Source: an uncultured bacterium (GTDB lineage: Bacteria > Myxococcota_A > Polyangia > Polyangiales > Houyiibacteriaceae). From it: 50,296 nucleotides of DNA. Position numbers and translations under genes: made by a program. The first letter of the stretch is position 1. Each line of letters opens with the position of its first letter. The notes beneath the pieces are model-generated. The model did no database searches and was not told the DNA's origin. It saw nothing but the letters and a program-made list of their open reading frames with translations. Of the stretch, positions 8,638 to 15,926 are shown piece after piece. Where the stretch lies: positions 1 through 50,296 of the forward strand of contig CALJDU010000028.1 of NCBI GenBank assembly GCA_938024995.1. The letters run 5' to 3'.

Positions 8638-9615
8638 TTAGATGAGCGGCGTGCCGCAGTCTTCGACGGCTCCGGCGGCGAACGTGATCGACCACTCAAA
8701 GATGAAGCCGTTGTCGATGCCCCAGAGGTCGGTCACCGCGAGCGTCCATTCGCCGTTGAGCTGCGTTCCGATAAGCATGCTCCAGTCGTCGGAGGCATTG
8801 TAGTCGCCAGGCGGAAGCTGGTCGGTATCACCACCGTTGCAATCCGTGACCGTGGGCAGTCCTCCGCGATCGGCGAACTCGAACATGGACGGGCGTGACG
8901 CCGTCGGGGTCCAGCAGTACATCGCGCCGGTGCCTGCGATGGGCGCCTCATCGTCGTCACAGTCGTTCGCGCTTCCGAGGTAGACCTCGCCGCCATCGCG
9001 GCCCGCGAACTCTTGAAGGTGGAAGACACGACCGTCCGGCGCCTGAAGATCGATCTGCAGGTCGCGCACCCACGAGTGCTCCATGACCACGCAAACCGAG
9101 ACGATGTCGCTCACCGCCTCGAAGCGTCGCCCGCCTTCAAACCCAACAAAGTTGAGCGTCGAGACATACGGCTCGCGGCACTCACGGGTGGTACCGGAGA
9201 AGATGTCATCGAACTCGTAACAGCGCGCGGTTCCCGCGCAGTCGGAGTCCGTTGAGCAGTCGCCGGAACCCGTGCCGTCGGGCAACGGAAGCGGTGAACT
9301 GAGAGGCGTCTCGACTTCGCCACAGACGGGGCACGGACCGATGCCGGAGCAGTTGGGATCGGAGCAGTCGAATCGCCCGTCGCAGTCGTTGTCCACGCCA
9401 TCGGTGCAGGTGGCCTCGGAGTTCTCTGGCGTCGGAGTGCAGTCGCCCGTGCCCGTATCTCTGCGGACGCTGGTGTCGATGCCGCTTCCGCCGTCACCCG
9501 TTCCGGAGTCCGTCAAGGTTCCGCCATCACGACCGGGTCGACCGGGGGAGCAATCACAGGCGCCTAAGACGAAGGCGCAGACGAGCAGAACCTGACAGGG
9601 AAACTTGGTGATCAC
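8638..9615 (-). CDS. P-domain (proprotein convertase-like) lipoprotein
   Basis: 325 residues. GTG 9615 is preceded by AAGGAG, and the signal peptide ends in lipobox LGAC (Cys20). A Gly/Asp/Thr linker leads to a Cys-rich module at about 70-98 of the type CTDGVDNDCDGRFDCSDPNC, then a short CSTDSDC unit. Residues about 165-318 match the P/Homo B domain pattern: hydrophobic strands around DLQIDLQAPDG, the segment GDYNASDDWSMLIG, and the final GEWTLAVTDLWGIDNGFIFEWSITF. P domains usually follow a subtilisin-like protease; no protease domain is present here, so it is more likely a binding or stabilising surface protein. It converges with the ankyrin-like gene. Confidence 0.75.
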   Translation of the reverse strand: MITKFPCQVLLVCAFVLGACDCSPGRPGRDGGTLTDSGTGDGGSGIDTSVRRDTGTGDCTPTPENSEATCTDGVDNDCDGRFDCSDPNCSGIGPCPVCGEVETPLSSPLPLPDGTGSGDCSTDSDCAGTARCYEFDDIFSGTTRECREPYVSTLNFVGFEGGRRFEAVSDIVSVCVVMEHSWVRDLQIDLQAPDGRVFHLQEFAGRDGGEVYLGSANDCDDDEAPIAGTGAMYCWTPTASRPSMFEFADRGGLPTVTDCNGGDTDQLPPGDYNASDDWSMLIGTQLNGEWTLAVTDLWGIDNGFIFEWSITFAAGAVEDCGTPLI

Positions 9616-9851
9616 AGCGACTCCTTAAGAAAGCTAGGACCGTTGAAGTGCGTCACGTGCCTATAGTCAAGTCGCGCCCGCGCGGTCGCGAGCCGCAAAC
9701 GCGATAAGCATCCGATATAACTTAGCAATCACTCGCACGTGGATTCGCGTACAATTCGGTTGACGACGGGCATCGGTCACCCAACGCGAACGCGGACGCG
9801 AAGGCGCGTGGGGCAGAGAGCGAGCGGCGTCAGCCCCGATCGCGTGGACAA

Positions 9852-9870
9852 CATCGTAATTCTTACGATG
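9852..9870. promoter_or_regulatory. Perfect 8+8 palindrome upstream of propeller lipoprotein
   Basis: CATCGTAA at 9852-9859, spacer TTC, and TTACGATG at 9863-9870. It ends 32 bp before the ATG at 9903, where a promoter-proximal operator or a 5' hairpin would sit. No regulator can be named. Confidence 0.4.
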
Positions 9871-9902
9871 GTTCGCGCCGCTCGAATCCATAACGTGGAT
9901 GC

Positions 9903-11915
9903 ATGCGATCAACGATGGGTGCTTGGGCGATGTGTGCGGTTCTTCTTTGTGCCGTAGGGGGCTGCGGAGATGACGACATGGAGGGCTTCGACACGATGCC
10001 GGACGTGTTCGACGCGGACATGGACGGTGGAGAGGACGACGGCGGAGAGGGGACAGACTCGGGGCCCATGATCGACTCGGGAACAGACTCGGGTCGCGAA
10101 GACACCGGGAGCGAAGACACCGGGAGCGAAGACACCGGGAGCGAAGACACCGGGAGCGAAGACACCGGGGGCGAAGACACGGGAACGCCCGACACGGGGA
10201 GGCCTGACAGCGGCCCCGCCGACACGGGAACGCCCGACACGGGAAGGCCTGACACCGGAGCACCGGACACCGGTCCCGCCGACACCGGTCCGTGTCCCCT
10301 TTCCGACGACGCCGACGACTGGCGTTGCACCTACGAGCGCGGCTCACCCTCCATGTACAAGTGGTCCCGCGTCACGGCGCGGAACACCTGCGGCGAGACG
10401 GTCGTCGTCGAAGAGTGCGACTGGGGTTCACGTTGCTTCCAGAACGACGATTACAACGACGGCTTCCCGGAGTGCGCGCGGTCCATCAGCGAAGAAGCGG
10501 CGGACAGCCCGTTCTACGACTACGGCTGCTTCTCGTTTTCGGAAACCGTCATGGTGAAGACCAATCTCGAGGTCGACTGCCGGTGTCGCAACCTCTCCGA
10601 GGGCGGAATGGGTGTGGGCTTCGCGAACCCGATGACGATGGAACGACCGGGGAACGCCCTTGCGAACTGTCAGAACCTCGGAGCGCTGAGCCTCGATACA
10701 GAATGGGGCGTCGAGCCAGGTTCAGGGCCGCACTTCTGGACCGGCTACCCGGCGAGCGGGGCGAAGTGGTACGGCGGCTGGCTCGACCCCGAAGAGCGCG
10801 AGTTCTACGCCTTGGTGCTCTGGACAAACTCCCTTCACCGCAAGTCCGGCTCGATCGTGTCCTACGATCTCGACACCGGAGCGCGCCGCGTCGTCACCGG
10901 CATCTACAACGATCGCCGCATGGGTCCGATCAACTACGGGTCGGGTCACCTCAGCCCCAACTCGGTCTCCGCGGGCCCCGACTTGCAACCCTTGACCGGC
11001 GCGAACGTGATGCGCGTGACCTCCCGCGAGACGTTGCTTACGCTCGGAGTCGGAACGACCGGAGAAGGGCAAAACCGCTCGGTCGAAATCGTGGAGACCA
11101 ACACTGCGACTGGTGCGCGCACCCTGTTCTGGCAAAGCGAGACCGATGAGCGTCACCCGGTGGACGCCGACTTTGGTCAGTGCCTGAGTCACCAGTACGG
11201 CACCAGCCGCGTGCGCGAATCGCTCGCGATCAACTCACGCGCGTTCGCGGTTGGCCCCGATGACAAGATCTACATGTCGTTCCGGCAGACCTACGATGGC
11301 GTCGGGATCATGGAGCTCTCCGCGGACGGTTCGAGTTGTCGCGTCGTCGGTCGATGGGGCGCGCGCGACTTCCGCCTCGGGCGCGATCCAGTCGTCCCCG
11401 CCCCCGCGGATATCGGCACCGGGTTTACGCCGACGCTGTCACCGCTCTATGGAATGATGGTGCACGAGGGTGGCGTCTACGCGGTGAACACCTGGGGCGA
11501 CCTCATCCGCTTTGACCTCGTGACCGGAAACCGGATCTTGGTCTCCAGCGACGACGACGGCTTCAACGGGATCGGAGAGACGACCATCGTCTACGACGAC
11601 ACGCGTGACTACATCTTCGCGATGGGAACGGTCGCTCCCTACGTTGGCGCGGTGATCGACCCCGTGACCGGTCGACGCGAGCAGATCTTCGGCGACACCA
11701 GTCTGATGGGGACGCCGCTGATGACATCTCGCTACGACGTCCGCCGAAGCGTCACCTCTCCGCGTACGACTACCTTGGCGGACGCGAACTACATTGGATA
11801 CGGGCCGTTCGCGATCGATCCCGACGACAACGACATCGCGTGGTTCGTCATGGATAGCGGCGCGCTGTTGAAGTTCGAGTTCTCGACCTTCAACAACTAC
11901 ATCGCCAGCTACTGA
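9903..11915 (+). CDS. Large lipoprotein with EDTGS/PDTGx linker and propeller-like domain
   Basis: 670 residues. The signal peptide ends in GGC (Cys21), followed by GDDD. Residues about 45-132 are a low-complexity linker built of five-residue units (E/P-D-T-G-x), encoded by a 15-bp minisatellite (see repeat). A Cys-containing module (about 130-235) follows, and the remaining ~430 residues look like a beta-propeller: GSIVSYDLDTGARRVVTG, NRSVEIVETNTATGARTLFW, DDKIYMSFRQTYDGVGIMEL, NTWGDLIRFDLVTGNRILVSS, VGAVIDPVTGRREQIFG and GALLKFEF. Such propellers bind ligands or partners; no catalytic residues are evident. ATG 9903 has no strong ribosome site; ATG 9915 is a possible alternative. Two hairpins follow the stop. 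Confidence 0.75.
   Translation: MRSTMGAWAMCAVLLCAVGGCGDDDMEGFDTMPDVFDADMDGGEDDGGEGTDSGPMIDSGTDSGREDTGSEDTGSEDTGSEDTGSEDTGGEDTGTPDTGRPDSGPADTGTPDTGRPDTGAPDTGPADTGPCPLSDDADDWRCTYERGSPSMYKWSRVTARNTCGETVVVEECDWGSRCFQNDDYNDGFPECARSISEEAADSPFYDYGCFSFSETVMVKTNLEVDCRCRNLSEGGMGVGFANPMTMERPGNALANCQNLGALSLDTEWGVEPGSGPHFWTGYPASGAKWYGGWLDPEEREFYALVLWTNSLHRKSGSIVSYDLDTGARRVVTGIYNDRRMGPINYGSGHLSPNSVSAGPDLQPLTGANVMRVTSRETLLTLGVGTTGEGQNRSVEIVETNTATGARTLFWQSETDERHPVDADFGQCLSHQYGTSRVRESLAINSRAFAVGPDDKIYMSFRQTYDGVGIMELSADGSSCRVVGRWGARDFRLGRDPVVPAPADIGTGFTPTLSPLYGMMVHEGGVYAVNTWGDLIRFDLVTGNRILVSSDDDGFNGIGETTIVYDDTRDYIFAMGTVAPYVGAVIDPVTGRREQIFGDTSLMGTPLMTSRYDVRRSVTSPRTTTLADANYIGYGPFAIDPDDNDIAWFVMDSGALLKFEFSTFNNYIASY
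10096..10290 (+). repeat. 15-bp coding minisatellite, 13 units
   Basis: Thirteen in-frame 15-bp units run without a break. The first four are identical (GCGAAGACACCGGGA at 10096, 10111, 10126, 10141), the fifth and sixth differ by one to three bases, and the rest are diverged versions of the same unit. They encode the extended linker between lipid anchor and folded domain. Identity of the first four suggests recent slippage expansion, so the length is likely variable between strains. Confidence 0.9.
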
Positions 11916-11919
11916 TCGC

Positions 11920-11956
11920 AGAGCCTCCGCTGGCGTTCTGCCGGCGGAGGCTCTGG
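11920..11956. terminator. Hairpin 1 of a tandem convergent terminator
   Basis: CAGAGCCTCCGC (11920-11931) pairs perfectly with 11945-11956, with further inner GGC/GCC pairing. It starts right after the stop at 11915 and lies between convergent genes. No long T-run, as is common in high-GC genomes. Confidence 0.7.
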
Positions 11957-11958
11957 AG

Positions 11959-11990
11959 ACCTTCGTCTCAGGAGACGAAGGTCTTCGTTG
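11959..11990. terminator. Hairpin 2 of a tandem convergent terminator
   Basis: GACCTTCGTCTC (11959-11970) pairs with 11973-11984, almost without a loop, followed by TTCGTT. It lies directly after hairpin 1 and 55 bp from the end of the minus-strand gene at 12045, so it may serve both directions. Confidence 0.65.
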
Positions 11991-12044
11991 ACCCGTGAGC
12001 GCTGTCAGCGAGACGCGCTCGGCCTGCGCGTTCTCACCGACCGT

Positions 12045-13277
12045 CTAGGAGCTGAGTCGATCGGCGTGGCGCTCAACAGCCATGCGGACAATGGCGAGGT
12101 TGCTCTGCGCCTTCATCACCGCGAGGTACAGGAAGGTCTGGTTCGAGATCATCTTGATCAAGTGGATCTGCTCATCGAGCGTGATCAACATGTCTTGGAT
12201 CGTGCCCGAGATGCCCAGCGTCTTCATGATCTGAAGCTTCTGCTTCACGAGCTCACTGTTGTAGGCGCTCGCGGCGGCGAGATCGAAGTCGCTACGAACG
12301 CTGTGAGTCGCGAGCGGCATGCCTGAGCCGAGATCGACCAGGCTCGCCGCGACGAAACCGCCGGCGGATCCTTCAATGGATTTGAGAACGTCTACAAGCT
12401 CTTGCTCGGTGGGCATCGACTTCCTTCTTTCTTCGACGGCGTGCAGCCGCGCTACAGTTTCGCTCGGGGTAAGACTTGAATCGGGGGAACGGCTTAGCAT
12501 GTCCGGCGGTCCCTCGACGCTCCCTTCCGGTGCGCGCTCCGATGTTGGGCTCAGCGGCGGCATGGCGAGGAAGACGTCGCTCTGATCGTCTACCGCGACC
12601 CCCGCGTCATCGAGTCGGCGCATCGCCTCCATCACAAGGTAGGTGATCGACTCGTTCACATCCTGATGACGGCTACGGCGGCTGAGCGCGTCCACGCGCA
12701 CGTCGCTCCACCCGAAAATTTCGATGGCCGCTTCGTCGCCGATGACCTCGTTGGCGGTCGCGTGCCGAAGCTCGCCGCGCACCACACCCAAGCAGCCTTC
12801 TCCCATCGGCGACGTCACGCGAAGCAAGCACGTCGCGCGCTCCGCCTCGAGTATCTGGAGGATCGAGGGGAGCGTGATGTTGCGAAATTGGCCGCGTACG
12901 CTCGACTTCACGCGTTGCGCGAGGACGCGCAACATGGCGTCGCAATCGAGCGGTGTCTGGAAGCACTCAATGAAGAGCTCGTCGAGCACCACCTTATCGG
13001 CCGCGCGGTTCGTCGGGCTCATCGCGAACGCGACGACCTGAGGCCTGTGGTTGGTCATCCACCACAGAAGCTCCAGTCCGCTGTCGGTATCGGGCCTCAA
13101 CTCGACCACGATGGCGTCGACATCGTTCCGCCGCACCGACTCAAGCGCGTCTGGATACGAAGACGCGTGCAAGAAGGACATAGGGAGCCCCGCCACCCCT
13201 GCACACTCGACAAGCTCCTCGTGAAGAGCCGTATACTGGTCGACAATGAGAACGCGACGCGTGGTCACGGAGACCAC
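12045..13277 (-). CDS. Pseudo-receiver + DUF4388/PATAN-like + roadblock/LC7-like protein
   Basis: 410 residues, no signal peptide, cytosolic. Residues 1-115 read as a response-regulator receiver (RRVLIVDQY, with acidic D13), but the phospho-acceptor position in DAIVVELRP is Glu59 and the usual Lys-Pro near the end is Thr-Pro (FQTPLD), so it is probably not phosphorylated. Residues about 125-245 fit the DUF4388/PATAN pattern (ITLPSILQILEAERATCLLRV, GCLGVVRGELRHATA). After a Pro/Ser-rich linker, residues about 290-410 resemble a roadblock/LC7 domain (ELVDVLKSIEGSAGGFVAASLVD, DEQIHLIKMI, FLYLAVMKAQSNLAIVRMAVERH). Roadblock proteins regulate small GTPases such as MglA in myxobacteria, but no GTPase gene is nearby. 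GTG 13277 or 13268 may be the start. Confidence 0.75.
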   Translation of the reverse strand: MVSVTTRRVLIVDQYTALHEELVECAGVAGLPMSFLHASSYPDALESVRRNDVDAIVVELRPDTDSGLELLWWMTNHRPQVVAFAMSPTNRAADKVVLDELFIECFQTPLDCDAMLRVLAQRVKSSVRGQFRNITLPSILQILEAERATCLLRVTSPMGEGCLGVVRGELRHATANEVIGDEAAIEIFGWSDVRVDALSRRSRHQDVNESITYLVMEAMRRLDDAGVAVDDQSDVFLAMPPLSPTSERAPEGSVEGPPDMLSRSPDSSLTPSETVARLHAVEERRKSMPTEQELVDVLKSIEGSAGGFVAASLVDLGSGMPLATHSVRSDFDLAAASAYNSELVKQKLQIMKTLGISGTIQDMLITLDEQIHLIKMISNQTFLYLAVMKAQSNLAIVRMAVERHADRLSS

Positions 13278-13540
13278 TCGCTCGCTTCATCCTGGTTTGG
13301 GATGAACTTCTGCATCTTGAACCTAAGGGTAGCTCCTGCTCGAAAGACGATTACACCATGACAGCCCTTGGCTCAGCTGGCTGGTGCTTTTTGTTCACGC
13401 AAACACACTGAATGGGGGACACGGCGGCCGGAGTACTGATCTTCTCATCATCCGAGGACGGCGCCGGATCGCCCGCGAGCTGGGGACGCTTCGCACGCAC
13501 CTCGGAACAACTTCCGTACACTCGCCGTTGGGCCGTATAG

Positions 13541-13780
13541 ATGGATGATGAGCCGCTCGATGTCACATTGCGCAAGACCAAGAAGTGGGGTGTTGTCCTC
13601 TTCTGTGGTCTCGGAGGGCTCCTGAGCCTCTTCGGCGCTTTCGTCGCCGGCGTTCTCGCGATCGCGATCATGTCGGATGAACCGCAAGAGGCGAAGCCGT
13701 TCGTGATCGCGGCCCTCGTCTTGGGTGCGGGAGGACTCGGCGCCTTGATCGCGGCCGCCTCTCTCGCTGTCTTTGCGTAA
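13541..13780 (+). CDS. Small two-helix membrane protein
   Basis: 79 residues. A charged N-terminus (DDEPLDVTLRKTKK) precedes two Gly/Ala-rich hydrophobic segments at about 16-44 and 53-79, separated by the polar DEPQEAKP. It is probably an inner-membrane protein with both ends in the cytosol. The frame has consistent high-GC third positions and ends cleanly, but no family is recognised. Divergent from the pseudo-receiver gene. Confidence 0.5.
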   Translation: MDDEPLDVTLRKTKKWGVVLFCGLGGLLSLFGAFVAGVLAIAIMSDEPQEAKPFVIAALVLGAGGLGALIAAASLAVFA

Positions 13781-13828
13781 ACGGCGGCGGCAACGCGTGG
13801 CCGTTGCGCGAGGACGTCTCGCAGGCGT

Positions 13829-14278
13829 CTAAGCGAGCGCGGTGATCTCGGAGATCCGCGGTCGCAACCGGCCGGCCAGCTGATCGCGTCCGTACCGGGT
13901 CGCGTCGATGACGCTGCTCGAGAACATGTAGGGATACACGGGTGGCTTCAGCCAGTGCACGGCGGTGATCAGGCCGCGATGAATCGGCGAATCCACGACA
14001 AGCGCGATGCCGCGGTTCCACTTCGCGTCGTGCTCATGAAGCGCTTCCTGGAGATTCGCGAAGGCGCGCCGGTGTCGAGCGTCGACTGCAAACGTATCGA
14101 GCCGACGAAGATCAGCGACGACGGTGTACGGCGCGTTGAGCGTCTCGACGTGCTCGACGCAGGCCGCGACATATTCGGCGAGCTCAGCCTCGGAGGGACT
14201 CCGCGGGTATGTGTGAAGGAACACGTTCTGCTCGGGAAGTCGCCGAACCCACGGATGAAACCCCTCAACGAACTGCAT
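13829..14278 (-). CDS. STAS/SpoIIAA-like alpha/beta protein, hypothetical
   Basis: 149 residues, no signal peptide. Alternating strands and helices (NVFLHTYPR, ELAEYVAACVEHVETL, YTVVADLRRL, HRRAFANLQEALHEH, GIALVVDSPIHRGLITAVHWL, YPYMFSS) resemble small STAS/SpoIIAA-like proteins seen in myxobacteria. The resemblance is structural and by eye; no phosphorylatable Ser is identified. Function unknown. It converges with the small membrane protein gene. Confidence 0.55.
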   Translation of the reverse strand: MQFVEGFHPWVRRLPEQNVFLHTYPRSPSEAELAEYVAACVEHVETLNAPYTVVADLRRLDTFAVDARHRRAFANLQEALHEHDAKWNRGIALVVDSPIHRGLITAVHWLKPPVYPYMFSSSVIDATRYGRDQLAGRLRPRISEITALA

Positions 14279-14367
14279 ACGCGATCAAGGTAAGTCCTTC
14301 GCGTTCCGCGTCACGCTCGAAAGACCCGTCGCACGGAAAACGGAGCGCGCCCGAGCCTGCGAGCGGG

Positions 14368-15639
14368 CTAGAGCGGACGAAGGGTCTCGCCTTCCACGCG
14401 ATGCCAATACCAATTGCCAGGGTGGTCCTCGATGTCGCCTCCCTCGTCGCCGTGCGTGATCTCCGGAACGCTCTCGTGCCATTCGAGCGCGCGGCCGCGG
14501 CTGCCCGGCGGATAGATCACCGGGCCGTTGTGAACGGCAAGGACGGGCGAGGCATCGGGAAGGATCGCGACGCCGAAGTGCTCCTCCTCGTAGTACTCGC
14601 CGCTGTGGGGAATCAAACCTGGCGCAGCCGACTGCACGACATAGCGCGTTCCGGAGAGCTGGGTTCCGTTCGCGCGGTGGGCGGCGAGGAGGAAGCGACT
14701 GCCAGTTGGGATCTCGAGGAAGACGTAGCGGACCGCTCCTTGTTGAGAAGAACGGAAGTGCATTCGGTATTCGCCGATGTTGTCTTCGTTCTCGATGTCA
14801 TACCCAAACGAAAACGAGAACCCGCCGTTGACGTGGACCTCGTGACACGAGCTTGGGAACCGTTTCTGCACCACCCCGTCGCCGCGGGCGATGCTCTCGA
14901 TCAGGTCACCCGTACATCGACGTTGCGGGAGCGAGGACTGCGTGACGAGCCACCCTCCTGGTGCGCCGCGGTCTTCCACAGGACGCCCGATGAAGAAGCA
15001 CGACTCGTCCTGGTCGGGGCACAAGTGAAGGAAGCGCGCCTCCGCTCGCGCGCGCATCTCGACACCGCCTTGGTTCGTCCCGAGTGCAAAGACCTCAGCA
15101 TCCTCGCCGATCGTATAGACGTGGTTCCGATCCACACCGAACACCACGACGGGCGTGAGGTGAGCGCCGCGTCCCCAGCCCGCGAAGAGGCGCGCCGCCG
15201 GAACGGTCGGACCGGAGAGCGTCAGCCGGACGGAGTCGCCCATCGAATACATGTCCTCGAGGTCAACGACGCGAACGGAGCGGCGACCGAGGTCGAAGTC
15301 GTCAGGCTCGCGATCCTCGTCGACCGACAAGCGCCGCGCGACTTCGAGCAAGCGAGCCTGCAGCGCCTGAGCCTCGGCCGCTTCCGCTTCGGCATCTTCC
15401 GCTTCCGCTTCGGCAGCCGCCGCTTCAGCCCCTTCAGGCTCTCCCTCTTCAGTCTCCGCAGCGGCAGGAGGCGTGGTCGGCGAGACCTCTTCTTGGGTCT
15501 CGGGAACTGCGGTGGTCGGAACCTCTTGTCGCGCGACTTCCGACGACGGCACGGCACGCGGTTCATCGCACGCGACGGTGAGCACCAGTAGGAACGAAAC
15601 CAAAAGCGAACAACGGGCAACGACTCGAAGACAGGGCAT
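14368..15639 (-). CDS. Lipoprotein with Glu/Ala-rich stalk, unknown function
   Basis: 423 residues. ATG 15639 is preceded by GAGGAG, and the signal peptide ends in lipobox TVAC (Cys24). A Pro/Glu/Thr linker is followed by an almost pure Glu/Ala stretch (about 60-95) likely to form a long helix. The C-terminal 320 residues are beta-rich with several paired Cys (HLCPDQDESC, RRCTGDL, SSCHEV) and conserved-looking segments HVYTIGEDAEVFALG, YRMHFRSS and SGTRYVVQSAAPGL. No domain recognised. Probably a periplasmic or surface protein. Confidence 0.65.
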   Translation of the reverse strand: MPCLRVVARCSLLVSFLLVLTVACDEPRAVPSSEVARQEVPTTAVPETQEEVSPTTPPAAAETEEGEPEGAEAAAAEAEAEDAEAEAAEAQALQARLLEVARRLSVDEDREPDDFDLGRRSVRVVDLEDMYSMGDSVRLTLSGPTVPAARLFAGWGRGAHLTPVVVFGVDRNHVYTIGEDAEVFALGTNQGGVEMRARAEARFLHLCPDQDESCFFIGRPVEDRGAPGGWLVTQSSLPQRRCTGDLIESIARGDGVVQKRFPSSCHEVHVNGGFSFSFGYDIENEDNIGEYRMHFRSSQQGAVRYVFLEIPTGSRFLLAAHRANGTQLSGTRYVVQSAAPGLIPHSGEYYEEEHFGVAILPDASPVLAVHNGPVIYPPGSRGRALEWHESVPEITHGDEGGDIEDHPGNWYWHRVEGETLRPL

Positions 15640-15710
15640 GAGGCTCCTCGGCGCTCACTACACCACACCGAGAAGAAGCAAACGAGACACCTGCGTCTAT
15701 TCCTGAGCGA

Positions 15711-15893
15711 CGCGGCGGCACGACTGGGCTGGCGTTCCCTCCCGTCCGCTTGGTCCAAGTCGGGGAGGCGCTGGAAGCGCGAGGCGCACACACCACGATC
15801 CAGTCCGTCTGCGGCGACGAAGACTCCTCCGCGGTCGACGGTCTCCTCGCGCAGCTCGCCAATGCGCTGAACTCGCGGCCGCGCGCCGACTAG
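15711..15893 (+). pseudogene. C-terminal remnant of a protein, no start codon
   Basis: An open frame of 60 codons ending in TAG at 15891-15893 reads like the end of a real protein: LAFPPVRLVQVGEALEARG, IQSVCGDEDSSAVDGLLAQL. There is no ATG or GTG in the frame, and a stop lies upstream at 15639-15641. The text resembles the C-terminus of myxobacterial VWA-type lipoproteins, where a Cys-containing I-x-S-x-C-x-D/E-D segment precedes a final helix. I read it as a decayed gene end left between two lipoprotein genes. This is inference from one short stretch. Confidence 0.4.
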
Positions 15894-15926
15894 TCGGCTC
15901 TTAGAGCGCAGACCAGACCTTGCTGT

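Noticed and set aside
10096..10290. CRISPR-like regular repeats
   Set aside because: Units are 15 bp, in frame, without spacers, and encode a linker.
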